Source: Thalassovita autumnalis
Lineage (GTDB): Bacteria; Pseudomonadota; Alphaproteobacteria; Rhodobacterales; Rhodobacteraceae
Length of the DNA stretch: 64,000 nucleotides
Assembly: GCF_001458255.1 (NCBI RefSeq)
Contig: NZ_CYSB01000028.1
Location: forward strand, 36,574-100,573
Direction: 5' to 3'
In this document: positions 54,199 to 62,440 of the stretch, in pieces
Position numbering within the stretch: position 1 is the stretch's first letter
Layout of the letters: each line of letters begins with the position of its first letter
Made by a program: the position numbers and the translations under genes
Notes under the pieces: model-generated
Told to the model about the DNA's origin: nothing
Databases searched by the model: none
Seen by the model: only the letters and a program-made list of their open reading frames with translations

Positions 54199-55461
54199 TC
54201 AGCCTTCGATCAGAATGGCCCTGAAATCATTCACATTGGTGCCGGTTGGACCGGGGGCAAAGATCTCCCCCACGGCGTCAAAGGCCGTGTAGGCATTATT
54301 GCCAGCCAGCGCTTGCGCGGGATCGACCCCGGCCTCACGCATCGCAACCGCTGTGGTGCCATCGGCAAAGGCACCGGCGTTATCCTCGGACCCATCGATG
54401 CCATCGGTGTCTGCCGCCAGCGCTGTGACGCCAGCCACGCCATCCAACTCCATCGCCAGCGACAATAGAAATTCACTGTTTCGCCCCCCCCGGCCCCCTT
54501 TGCCGCGCAGCGTCACGGTGGTTTCCCCCCCCGACAGCATGACCAAAGGTGCCTTAAACGGGCGGTTGCGGCGCACCACTTCGCGGGTCATGGCGCCATG
54601 CATCTTGGCGACCTCTCGCGCTTCGCCCTCAATGGCGTCTGACAGAATGACAGCTGGCCAACCTGCGGCCTCCGCTTTCGCGGCAGCCGCTTCAAGGGAA
54701 ATCGCGGCGGAGGCGACAACATGCACCTCATTGCGGGCAAATCGCGGATCGTCTGGCTGCGGGGCATCTTCCAGCGCTTTGGCCAAATGGGCTGCAATTG
54801 CGTCGGGCAGGACAATGCCATAATCGGCCACCGCTTTCAGCGCCTCGGCCCGGCCCACCGGATCCGGCACCGTCGGGCCCGAAGCCACCTGCGCCGGGTC
54901 ATCGCCCGGCACGTCGGACACCACCAACGACACCACCCGCGCCGGCGCGCAGGCCGCAGCCAGCCGGCCACCTTTGATCCCGCTCACCTGTTTGCGCACC
55001 GCGTTCATCGCCCCGATGGGCGCACCTGAGGCCAACAGCGCCTCATTCAGCGCCACCTCATCGGCAAAGCTCAGCCCCTCAGCCGGGGCCGCCAGCAGGG
55101 CGGAGCCGCCGCCGCAGACCAGCGCCACCACCAGATCATCGGCGCTCAGACCCTGAACCTGCTGAAACAGCGCCTCAGACGCGGCCAGACCAGCCGCATC
55201 CGGCACCGGATGCGCAGCCTCCAACACGGTCACATTCTGGGTCTCACAGGCGTAGCCATAGCGGGTGACCACCGTGCCCTCGACCGCGTCCCCCCAAAGC
55301 TCCTCAAAGGCTGCGGCCAATTGCGCCGCGCCTTTGCCCGCACCGATCACAATCGTGCGGCCTATGGGTTTTTCCGGCAAATGCGCCGCCAATGCCAGCT
55401 TCGGATCTGCGGCAGCGATGGCTGCATCAAACAGTTCGGTCAAAAATGCGCGGTGTTCCAA
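54199..55461 (-). CDS. Glycerate 2-kinase (DUF4147 / MOFRL family)
   Basis: This 420-residue enzyme phosphorylates glycerate with ATP. The N-terminal DUF4147 domain has IVIGAGKGAAQLAAAFEEL and LVCGGGSALLAAPAEGLSF. The C-terminal MOFRL domain has VMLSGGETTVTLRGKGGRGGRNSEFLLSLA and LAADTDGIDGSEDNAGAFADG. The product 2-phosphoglycerate enters glycolysis or the serine cycle. It is a single gene, convergent with the OmpA-like gene and divergent from tpa. Confidence 0.93.
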   Translation of the reverse strand: MEHRAFLTELFDAAIAAADPKLALAAHLPEKPIGRTIVIGAGKGAAQLAAAFEELWGDAVEGTVVTRYGYACETQNVTVLEAAHPVPDAAGLAASEALFQQVQGLSADDLVVALVCGGGSALLAAPAEGLSFADEVALNEALLASGAPIGAMNAVRKQVSGIKGGRLAAACAPARVVSLVVSDVPGDDPAQVASGPTVPDPVGRAEALKAVADYGIVLPDAIAAHLAKALEDAPQPDDPRFARNEVHVVASAAISLEAAAAKAEAAGWPAVILSDAIEGEAREVAKMHGAMTREVVRRNRPFKAPLVMLSGGETTVTLRGKGGRGGRNSEFLLSLAMELDGVAGVTALAADTDGIDGSEDNAGAFADGTTAVAMREAGVDPAQALAGNNAYTAFDAVGEIFAPGPTGTNVNDFRAILIEG

Positions 55462-55586
55462 GGGCCCCTCCTGTTTGCGCGAACATTAGAAACGACGCCG
55501 GGTAAAGAAAAGCGCAAAGCGCCCGCGTGCTGCGCAATCTCCTGCAAAACAGGCTCATCTTGGGCACTGCACCCCACAACTCAAAT

Positions 55587-55618
55587 TTGGCCCTAATCGC
55601 ATTCCCAATCTGGACCTA
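55587..55618 (+). promoter_or_regulatory. TauR-type bipartite box in front of tpa
   Basis: The half-sites are TTGGCCCTAA (55587) and CTGGACCTA (55610), in direct orientation and 23 bases apart. The second half with its flank (CAATCTGGACCTACGCAAG) recurs in the MocR promoter with two changes. The form fits the direct repeats described for TauR in Rhodobacter. It lies about 95 bases before the tpa start. Confidence 0.75.
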
Positions 55619-55713
55619 CGCAAGCGCATGATTTCCCCGTTCAATGATGCCAACGCCCAAGGTCAGCGAAACGCCTGCCCAACGGCCCTCCCCTAAGAAG
55701 AAAGGACAGTCCC

Positions 55714-57108
55714 ATGGACGGCACCCGTGACAACGATATTCAGGCAGTGGTTGACGCAGACCGCGCCCACGTCTGGCATCACCTGACCCAGCATAAACCC
55801 TTTGAAGAGGCCGAGCCGCGCATCATCATCGAAGGCAAAGGCATGCGTGTCTGGGACCAGAACGGCAAAGAATACATCGATGCCGTTTCCGGTGCGGTCT
55901 GGACCGTCAACGTTGGCTATGGCCGTGAAAGCATTGCCAATGCGGTGCAGGAACAGCTGATGAAGATGTGCTACTTCGCGCAGGCAGCGGGTTCGATCCC
56001 CGGGTCCAAGTTTGCCGAGAAGCTGATCTCGAAGATGCCGGGCATGAGCCGCGTTTACTACTGCAACGCAGGATCTGAGGCCAATGAGAAGGTCTTCAAG
56101 ATGGTGCGCCAGATTTCGCACAAGAAATACGGCGGCAAGAAAAACAAGATCCTTTACCGGGATCGTGACTACCACGGCAGTTCGCTGGCGACGATGTCGG
56201 CGGGTGGTCAGGATGAGCGGAACCTGCAGTATGGTCCCTTCGCGCCGGGCTTCGTACGCGTGCCGCATTGCATGGAATACCGCAAGGATGAGCTGGGGCT
56301 TGGCCATCTGGAAGGTGAGGCCTTCGGCATCGCGGCGGCCAACCTGATTGAGGATGTGATCCTGCGCGAAGGCCCGGATACCATCGGCCTGCTGTGCCTG
56401 GAACCGGTGACCGCCGGTGGTGGCGTCATCACCCCGCCCGAAGGCTACTGGCCGCGTGTGCAGGAGATCTGCAAGAAGTACGACATCCTGCTGCACATCG
56501 ACGAAGTGGTCTGCGGCATTGGCCGCACCGGCACCTGGTTTGGCTACCAGCAATACGGCATCCAGCCGGACTTTGTGACCATGGCCAAAGGCGTGGCCTC
56601 GGGCTACGCGGCGATCGCCTGTATGGTCGCGACCGAGGAAGTCTTTGACTGCTTCAAATCCGACCCGTCGGACAAACTGGATCACTTCCGCGACATCTCA
56701 ACCTTCGGCGGCTGCGCCGGGGGCCCGGCGGCGGCACTGGAAAACATGCGCATCATCGAAGATGAAGGCCTGCTGGAAAACTGCGAAAAGATGGGTGAGC
56801 GTTTCTTTGCAAACCTTGAAGCGCTGAAAGAAAAGCACGCCGTGATCGGTGACGTCCGTGGCAAGGGTCTGTTCCTGGGCGCCGAACTGGTCAAAGACCG
56901 CGACAGCAAAGAGCCGGTGGATGAGGCGCAGGTTGGTGCCGTTGTGGCCGCCTGTGGCGCCATGGGCGTGATCATCGGCGCCTCGAACCGCTCGGTTCCT
57001 GGGCGCAACAACGTACTGTGCTTCTCACCTTCGCTGATCGTCACCGCAGAAGATGTGGATAAGATCACCGACACGGTTGATCAGGCGCTGACGCAGGTGT
57101 TTGGCTGA
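55714..57108 (+). CDS. tpa: Taurine-pyruvate aminotransferase
   Basis: This 464-residue class III PLP aminotransferase moves the amino group of taurine to pyruvate, giving sulfoacetaldehyde and alanine. The start VVDADRAHVWHHLTQHKP and GKGMRVWDQNGKEYIDAVSGAVWTVN are typical of Tpa. The cofactor Lys is in FVTMAKGVASGY, and the substrate block is NAGSEANEKVFK. No xsc, pta or tauABC gene is in the window, so later steps lie elsewhere. The GNAT gene starts on its stop codon. Confidence 0.9.
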   Translation: MDGTRDNDIQAVVDADRAHVWHHLTQHKPFEEAEPRIIIEGKGMRVWDQNGKEYIDAVSGAVWTVNVGYGRESIANAVQEQLMKMCYFAQAAGSIPGSKFAEKLISKMPGMSRVYYCNAGSEANEKVFKMVRQISHKKYGGKKNKILYRDRDYHGSSLATMSAGGQDERNLQYGPFAPGFVRVPHCMEYRKDELGLGHLEGEAFGIAAANLIEDVILREGPDTIGLLCLEPVTAGGGVITPPEGYWPRVQEICKKYDILLHIDEVVCGIGRTGTWFGYQQYGIQPDFVTMAKGVASGYAAIACMVATEEVFDCFKSDPSDKLDHFRDISTFGGCAGGPAAALENMRIIEDEGLLENCEKMGERFFANLEALKEKHAVIGDVRGKGLFLGAELVKDRDSKEPVDEAQVGAVVAACGAMGVIIGASNRSVPGRNNVLCFSPSLIVTAEDVDKITDTVDQALTQVFG

Positions 57109-57698
57109 TGTGGCCGACACCGGTAACCTTGGAGGGCCAGCACGTTGTGCTGGCCCCTTTGTCATTGGACCACCACGACGCCCTACAGACGGCCAGCGCC
57201 AGCGGTCAGATGCACCGGTTGTGGTACACCTCGATCCCCTCTGCCGACGGGATGAAAGCGGAGATTGAGCGCCGCCTTTCCTTACAAGCCGCAGGCTCCA
57301 TGCTGCCCTTCACCGTGCTGACCCCAGCGGGCAAGGCCGTGGGCATGACCACCTATATGAACATCGACGCGGCCACCAAACGGGTTGAGATCGGGTCCAC
57401 CTGGTATGCGCCCGAGGTCCAGCGCGGCCCGCTGAACACCGAAGCAAAACGTCTGCTGCTGGCCCATGCCTTTGACGATCTGGACTGTGTCGCGGTGGAG
57501 TTTCGCACCCACTTCATCAACCACCAAAGCCGTCGTGCCATCGAACGGCTGGGGGCCAAGCTGGACGGGGTGTTGCGCAATCACATGCGGATGGCAGATG
57601 GCACCCTGCGGGACACCGCCGTTTATTCGATCCTGTCCAACGAATGGCCGATGGTGCGATCCCACCTGACCTGGCAGCTGGAAAAGCCGCGCGACTGA
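57108..57698 (+). CDS. GNAT acetyltransferase (RimJ/RimL-like)
   Basis: The 196-residue protein has a RimJ/RimL-type layout: VTLEGQHVVLAPLSLDHHDAL at the start, then GSTWYAPEVQRGPLNTEAKRLLLAHAFDDL, and NHQSRRAIERLGAKLDGVLRNHMRMADG at the end. The acceptor may be a protein N-terminus or a small molecule. It overlaps tpa by one base, so it is probably expressed with it. Any role in taurine use is unproven. Confidence 0.87.
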   Translation: MWPTPVTLEGQHVVLAPLSLDHHDALQTASASGQMHRLWYTSIPSADGMKAEIERRLSLQAAGSMLPFTVLTPAGKAVGMTTYMNIDAATKRVEIGSTWYAPEVQRGPLNTEAKRLLLAHAFDDLDCVAVEFRTHFINHQSRRAIERLGAKLDGVLRNHMRMADGTLRDTAVYSILSNEWPMVRSHLTWQLEKPRD

Positions 57699-57831
57699 CC
57701 GCTGCATCCAGAAAATGCCCACGCAGGGGCCGGGCAGCATTGCGCCCGGTCCCGTGCCGTGCTTTGGAGGATGTCTAAACAAGGGCATGACCCAACCCGG
57801 GATGCCCGGATGACCAAAGATAGGATCCGAC

Positions 57832-58413
57832 ATGAGATATCTCACCCGCCTCACCGGCCTGCCGATGGCTGGCGCAATCGCAACCTTTGCCTCTCCCGCG
57901 CTGGCCCATATGGACCCTGCCGAGCACGGGTCAATGCTGGCGGGCTTCAGCCACCCGCTGTTTGGGCTGGACCATATTCTGGCGATGATCGTTGTGGGCC
58001 TCTGGGCGGCGCAGATTGGCGGCCGGGCGATCTGGTCGGTGCCGCTGGGTTTTGTGGCCGCGATGCTGGTGGGGTTCCTGCTGTCGCTGGCGGGTGTTCC
58101 CCTGCCCGCGGTTGAGCCGATGATCCTTGCCTCCTCGGTAGTGCTGGGGCTGCTGGTCGCGCTGGCGCTGCGCCCTGCTGCGCATTGGGCGATCCTGACC
58201 GTTGCGGGCTTTGCCCTGTTCCACGGCCACGCCCATGGCACCGAACTGGGCGCGGCCGAGGCCCTGCCCTACGGCGCCGGGTTCCTTTTGGCGACAATCG
58301 TTCTGCATGGCTTCGGCACCCTGATCGGCGCTTTGCTGCAACGCCAGGACCTGCCCCTGCGTATCCTTGGCGGCGGCACGGCGATTGCCGGGTTGATCCT
58401 AGCGGTGGGCTGA
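57832..58413 (+). CDS. HupE/UreJ family membrane protein
   Basis: The 193-residue protein starts with a signal peptide (cleavage after ALA, about residue 22). It has about six helices with a His-rich first segment (AHMDPAEHGSMLAGFSHPLFGLDHILAMIVVGLWA) and GFALFHGHAHGTELG. HupE/UreJ proteins are secondary nickel (or cobalt) importers. No hydrogenase or urease gene is adjacent. Confidence 0.9.
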   Translation: MRYLTRLTGLPMAGAIATFASPALAHMDPAEHGSMLAGFSHPLFGLDHILAMIVVGLWAAQIGGRAIWSVPLGFVAAMLVGFLLSLAGVPLPAVEPMILASSVVLGLLVALALRPAAHWAILTVAGFALFHGHAHGTELGAAEALPYGAGFLLATIVLHGFGTLIGALLQRQDLPLRILGGGTAIAGLILAVG

Positions 58414-58438
58414 CGCCTTAGGCTCAGACCCCAAAGCA

Positions 58439-58463
58439 AAAGGGCCGCAACGCGCGGCCCTTT
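58439..58463 (+). terminator. Terminator after hupE-like gene
   Basis: The perfect ten-base stem AAAGGGCCGC/GCGGCCCTTT (loop AACGC) lies between two convergent genes. The T-run is short and lies within the stem. Confidence 0.7.
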
Positions 58464-58486
58464 CTGGTTCACCAACTTTGCAGCGA

Positions 58487-59524
58487 TTAGATCAGCTGAA
58501 ACAGGATCCCCGACAGGATCGCCCCGCTGATCCCCAGCGCCAGATAGGTGGCGAAGACCTGCGGTTTGACCAGCGACCAGACCGCGGCCATCGCCGGGAT
58601 GGAGCTGACAGATCCCGCGATCATGAAGGACATGGCGGCGCCTGCGCTCATCCCCTGTTCCATCAGACCAGCCAGCAGCGGCGGTGCAACATAGCTGTTG
58701 AGGTAGGCGGGCATGCCAACAAAGGCCGCGGTCACGATCGGCAGCACGCCGTCGCCGCCCACCACCGTGGCGATCACATCCGCCGGTACATAGGTCACCA
58801 AGAGCGCCTCCAGCACATAGGCCAGTGCCAGCCATTTCAGCAGGAACAGCGCGTTGGAACCGAACTCCTGGCGGAATTTCACCCGACGCTCTGCCTCTTT
58901 CCAGAAAGCCCAGACCGGCTTACCCTCCATCTTGGGGGCGGAACAGCAGCTGCCGCAGCCCTTTTTCTCTTCTTTCTTCAACGGGTTCTGAAACGCGCCA
59001 CCAGACATCAACGCCCGCAACAGGAAACCACCAAAGAGGCCCAGACCGACGGCAAACGCCGCTTTACCAATTGCAAAAGGCCAGCCCAAAGCACCTGCGG
59101 TGATCAGCAGGGTCGGCGGATCGATCAGCGGTGAGGACAACCAGAAAGCCATAACCGCAGGCAAAGGCGCCCCAAGGGCCAGCAGACCAGCGATAAACGG
59201 AATCACCTCACAGGAACAAAACGGTGCCAGTCCGCCAAACAGCGCGGCAAACAGGATCATCCGGGTCTGGCGCCCCTCAAAAGCTTTGGCGACCAACACC
59301 TCAGCCCCGGTGGCTTTCAGGTAGGCCAGTAGGAAAACAGCAAAGAGGATATAGCGCCCGGTGCTCAACAGGGCCGCACCAGCAAAGGAGATTGTGCCCT
59401 GCAGGTTGGCCGGGTCCAGCATCGCCACCAGCGACAGGATCACCACAATTGCGGCCCAGGGCGTTTTCAAAGCAGAGAGCAGCGTGCCCCAGTTGCGGGA
59501 TGGGTTTTGGGTCAAATCAGCCAT
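58487..59524 (-). CDS. UPF0718 / DUF318 permease (YraQ-like)
   Basis: This 345-residue membrane protein has two halves of the permease fold. The motif LAPFCSCEVIPFIAGLLALGAPLP is in the first and AGSVSSIPAMAAVWSL in the second. Between them a cytoplasmic loop holds a cysteine cluster (GCGSCCSAP, about residue 195). Relatives are linked to metalloid or thiol-compound export. The ATG at 59524 overlaps the ArsR stop, so the two are one operon. The cargo may be arsenic-like or another thiophilic ion; this is inference. Confidence 0.88.
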   Translation of the reverse strand: MADLTQNPSRNWGTLLSALKTPWAAIVVILSLVAMLDPANLQGTISFAGAALLSTGRYILFAVFLLAYLKATGAEVLVAKAFEGRQTRMILFAALFGGLAPFCSCEVIPFIAGLLALGAPLPAVMAFWLSSPLIDPPTLLITAGALGWPFAIGKAAFAVGLGLFGGFLLRALMSGGAFQNPLKKEEKKGCGSCCSAPKMEGKPVWAFWKEAERRVKFRQEFGSNALFLLKWLALAYVLEALLVTYVPADVIATVVGGDGVLPIVTAAFVGMPAYLNSYVAPPLLAGLMEQGMSAGAAMSFMIAGSVSSIPAMAAVWSLVKPQVFATYLALGISGAILSGILFQLI

Positions 59525-59828
59525 CGTTTGCTGCCTTTCGTGGTGCGTCAGCGCAGCATTCACACAGGATGTAATCTGCCAGCAGACGCAGGTGGTCAAA
59601 ATTTGCGTGGGTGATGGTGCTGCGGCCTTGCTTTTCCTGGGTCACAACATTGCCCGCCGCCAAGAACTTCAGGTGATGCGCAAGAGTTGAGGGGGCGATG
59701 CCGGACCGCTCCTGAATTTCGCTCACGGTCAGACCGGCCTCACCGGCGCGGATCAACAGGCGCAGCACTTCCAGCCGTGCCTCTGATCCCATGGCGGAAA
59801 ACCCGCCTGCTGCCACTTCCAGATTCAT
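59517..59828 (-). CDS. ArsR family repressor with C-terminal cysteine cluster
   Basis: This 103-residue winged-helix repressor reads FSAMGSEARLEVLRLLIRAG and VSEIQERSGIAPSTLAHHLKFLAAGNVV. The C-terminal CECC (about residue 91) could bind a thiophilic metal. The ATG at 59828 follows GGAGAGAG. The perfect palindrome at 59850-59865 in its promoter is the likely operator. It precedes and overlaps the permease gene. Confidence 0.9.
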   Translation of the reverse strand: MNLEVAAGGFSAMGSEARLEVLRLLIRAGEAGLTVSEIQERSGIAPSTLAHHLKFLAAGNVVTQEKQGRSTITHANFDHLRLLADYILCECCADAPRKAANDG

Positions 59829-59849
59829 GGCTCTCTCCAATACGATTCG

Positions 59850-59865
59850 ATAAAACTAGTTTTAT
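59850..59865 (-). promoter_or_regulatory. ArsR-type operator of the permease operon
   Basis: The perfect 16-base palindrome ATAAAACTAGTTTTAT lies 22 bases before the ArsR start, within the AT-rich promoter. Confidence 0.7.
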
Positions 59866-59911
59866 AGTTTTATTTTTTCTGAGGCAACCCCCTTGGTGCA
59901 GATGCCTTTCG

Positions 59912-59942
59912 TAGATCCAGATTGAACCCCGGATAAGGCCAA
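59912..59942 (-). promoter_or_regulatory. TauR-type bipartite box in front of the MocR gene
   Basis: On the minus strand this region reads TTGGCCTTA and, 22 bases later, CTGGATCTA within CAATCTGGATCTACGAAAG. It is an almost exact copy of the box in front of tpa. The box ends 14 bases before the MocR start, a suitable place for autorepression. Confidence 0.75.
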
Positions 59943-59956
59943 TCTAGACTGCGGAC

Positions 59957-61423
59957 ATGGCCATCCCTGTCGAAACCTTCTTTCTGAAACCCGATGCACA
60001 AGGCACCCTGCAGGCGCAGATCCAGCAGATGATCGCCGAAGGCATCCTGTCAGGCCGTCTGCGCCGGGGTGAAAAATTGCCATCATCGCGCAAACTTGCG
60101 GCCCATCTGGGGGTGAGCCGGATCACAGTGACATTGGCCTATACCGAATTACAGGCCTCGGACTACCTCGCGGTGCGGGATCGGTCGGGCTATTTCGTTT
60201 CGGAAAATGCGCCAGAACCGCTGCCCGAACCGGAACTGCCCGCCGCCGCCGAAGCGGTGGATTGGGACATGGCGCTGAGCCGTCAGATCACCTCCTCTGT
60301 GGTGCCGGGGCGACCCTCGGACTGGGCGCGCTACCGCTACCCCTTTGTCTACGGTCAGGCAGACCCGGCGCTGTTTGACCACGCCCATTGGCGGCTTTGC
60401 GCGATTCAGGCGCTGGGGCAGAAGGATTTCACCGCGCTGACCACGGATTACTACGATCAGGATGACCCTGAACTGGTGGAGTTTATCCTGCGCCACAGCC
60501 TGCCCCGACGCGGCATCATGGCCCGCCCTGAGGAAGTGCTGGTCACCATGGGGGCACAGAACGCCCTGTGGTTGGCGGCGCAGGTGCTGTTGGGGCCGGG
60601 GCGTCGCGCGGTGATGGAAAACCCCAGTTATCCGCCGCTAAAGGACACGCTTGCCCAAATCGATTGTGACGTCACCGCGGTGGATGTGGACGCCGAAGGC
60701 CTGCCGCCGGCAGCGCTGCCAGAGGCCTGCAATGTGATCTTCACCACGCCATCGCATCAATGCCCGACCTCTGCCACCATGCCACGCCCCCGGCGCGAGG
60801 CCCTGCTGGCCGCCGCCCGCGCGCGCAACGCACTGGTGGTGGAGGATGACTACGAATTTGAAATGTCATTCCTGTCGCCACCCTCACCCGCGCTCAAAAG
60901 CCTCGATGGCGATGGTCGGGTGATCTATGTCGGCAGCTTTTCCAAGGTGCTGTTTCCGGGGCTGCGCCTTGGCTACCTCGTCGGGCCAGAGCCATTCATC
61001 CGGCAGGCGCGGGCCCTGCGCGCCAATGTGCTGCGCCATCCCCCCGGGCATATCCAGCGAACCGCCGCCTATTTCCTGCGCCTTGGCCACTATGACGCCC
61101 AGATCAAACGCATGTCGCGGCTGCTGGCGGAACGCCGCGCGGTGATGCAGGCCGCGCTTCTGGATCACGGGCTGACGATTGCGGGCAGCGGCACCTTTGG
61201 CGGCTCCAGCTTCTGGATGAAGGCCCCTGAGGGCGTGGATATGGAACAGGTCCGCCAGCATCTACAGGCCGACAGTGTTCTGATCGAAAGTGGCGACAGG
61301 TTCTTCACCGGTGCGCAGGCGCCGCGCAATCATTACCGGCTGGCCTATTCCTCCATCCCGTCGGACAGGATCGCTGAAGGTGTGGCGCGCATTGCGCAAG
61401 CAATTACTGACGCCAGCGCTTGA
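59957..61423 (+). CDS. tauR: MocR family regulator (GntR HTH + aminotransferase-like), probably TauR
   Basis: The 488-residue protein has a GntR-type winged helix (about residues 15-80, LRRGEKLPSSRKLAAHLGVSRITVTLAYTEL) followed by a class I aminotransferase-like domain. This second part has FTTPSHQCPTSATMP, VVEDDYEFEM and the PLP Lys in VGSFSKVLFPGLRLGY. MocR proteins bind PLP and sense an amine; TauR senses taurine. The symbol rests on the shared box with tpa. GabR- or PdxR-like roles remain possible. It is divergent from the arsR-permease operon. Confidence 0.8.
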   Translation: MAIPVETFFLKPDAQGTLQAQIQQMIAEGILSGRLRRGEKLPSSRKLAAHLGVSRITVTLAYTELQASDYLAVRDRSGYFVSENAPEPLPEPELPAAAEAVDWDMALSRQITSSVVPGRPSDWARYRYPFVYGQADPALFDHAHWRLCAIQALGQKDFTALTTDYYDQDDPELVEFILRHSLPRRGIMARPEEVLVTMGAQNALWLAAQVLLGPGRRAVMENPSYPPLKDTLAQIDCDVTAVDVDAEGLPPAALPEACNVIFTTPSHQCPTSATMPRPRREALLAAARARNALVVEDDYEFEMSFLSPPSPALKSLDGDGRVIYVGSFSKVLFPGLRLGYLVGPEPFIRQARALRANVLRHPPGHIQRTAAYFLRLGHYDAQIKRMSRLLAERRAVMQAALLDHGLTIAGSGTFGGSSFWMKAPEGVDMEQVRQHLQADSVLIESGDRFFTGAQAPRNHYRLAYSSIPSDRIAEGVARIAQAITDASA

Positions 61424-61437
61424 TCGCACCCAACAGC

Positions 61438-61458
61438 AAAAAGGGGGCCGAAGCCCCC
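61438..61458 (-). terminator. Terminator of the DUF1523 operon
   Basis: On the minus strand a GGGGGC/GCCCCC stem with a TTCG tetraloop is followed by five T. This is a textbook terminator for the leftward operon. Confidence 0.9.
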
Positions 61459-61493
61459 AAATTTATCTGCTCTTGGCCATCCGTTTTGGGCCA

Positions 61494-62141
61494 TCACTTC
61501 TTGCTGCGCCAGCTGTCCAGCCAGCGGCCAACCCGCCCGCGCCGATCCGCCAGCGCGTCTGAGGCCGCATCATAACCTTCGCCGATATCCTCCAGCACCG
61601 GATCAATCCGCGCCTGACGGAACCGCCGCCAGCGCACGTAAATCGCCCAGAACACCGCCGCAAACAGCGTCAGGATCACGATGTTGAGCCAGGGGATGAT
61701 CCGTTCATCCGGTCCTGTTGCGGCCCGCACGGACACCGCATTGGGGAAGATCGACAGGAACTCATTGCGCCAGCCGTAATGTTTGATCACCACCCACTGC
61801 GGTGCATCTGCGCTGGATTTCAGATCCGCAGCTTCGGCCTGCAGGTTCGAGGTGTCGAACTTGAAATAAGGCGGCCAGCCCCAACCAGTGTCTTCGTTGC
61901 GATAGACCATCACCCGATCATTTGGGTATTTGGCCTGAATGAAGAACACATCGCGGTTCACGGTGGTGGTCGCATTGCCGGAATCCGAGGCCGCCCAGAA
62001 GATCGAGTTTTCGCCAAAATCGATCCGCTTTTCATAGGTGTCGGTCACCCGGGCAATATCATGCTGCGGCAAGGTGTAGTGGAAGAACCCCACCACAAGG
62101 GTCAAGAGAACAACCCGAAACGCCCATTTCAAATAGACCAT
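61494..62141 (-). CDS. DUF1523 family membrane protein
   Basis: The 215-residue protein has an N-terminal helix (VVLLTLVVGFFHYTLPQHDIARV), an extracytoplasmic domain (FIQAKYPNDRVMVYRNEDTGWGWPPYFKFD) and a second helix near residues 150-170 (LNIVILTLFAAVFWAIYVRWRRF). The HYTLPQHDI start is typical for DUF1523, a family found mainly in Rhodobacterales with no known function. It is the last gene of a three-gene leftward unit. Confidence 0.87.
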   Translation of the reverse strand: MVYLKWAFRVVLLTLVVGFFHYTLPQHDIARVTDTYEKRIDFGENSIFWAASDSGNATTTVNRDVFFIQAKYPNDRVMVYRNEDTGWGWPPYFKFDTSNLQAEAADLKSSADAPQWVVIKHYGWRNEFLSIFPNAVSVRAATGPDERIIPWLNIVILTLFAAVFWAIYVRWRRFRQARIDPVLEDIGEGYDAASDALADRRGRVGRWLDSWRSKK

Positions 62142-62155
62142 GTTGATGGTCCCCC

Positions 62156-62422
62156 TTAGTAGAAATTCACCAGATAGACGGTCACGGCGACCAGTACCAC
62201 CGGTACGATGTAAATCAACAGGATCAACTTGCGACGGAAGCTGTCATCATAGTCTTCCAGCCCCTCGCGGATGAAGGCATCGCGGTCCCCGACGCCCCCC
62301 TCTTCCTGCCATTGCTTGGCCAGTTTGCTGCGGCGCACCAGCCGCGAATAGATCGAAACGCCGACATAGAGGATGGTCAAAACGATGAAGCCAAAAAACG
62401 CCAGTCGTGCCAGTGCAAACAT
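62156..62422 (-). CDS. Small membrane protein of unknown function
   Basis: The 88-residue protein has a helix at about residues 5-25 and another at about 66-86, joined by a charged cytoplasmic stretch (SRLVRRSKLAKQWQEEGG, FIREGLEDYDDSFRRK). No family was recognised. It lies 14 bases before the DUF1523 gene and 18 bases after the next larger gene, so it is probably part of the same membrane-associated unit. Confidence 0.75.
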   Translation of the reverse strand: MFALARLAFFGFIVLTILYVGVSIYSRLVRRSKLAKQWQEEGGVGDRDAFIREGLEDYDDSFRRKLILLIYIVPVVLVAVTVYLVNFY

Positions 62423-62440
62423 GTCTCTCCTCCTCTTGCT

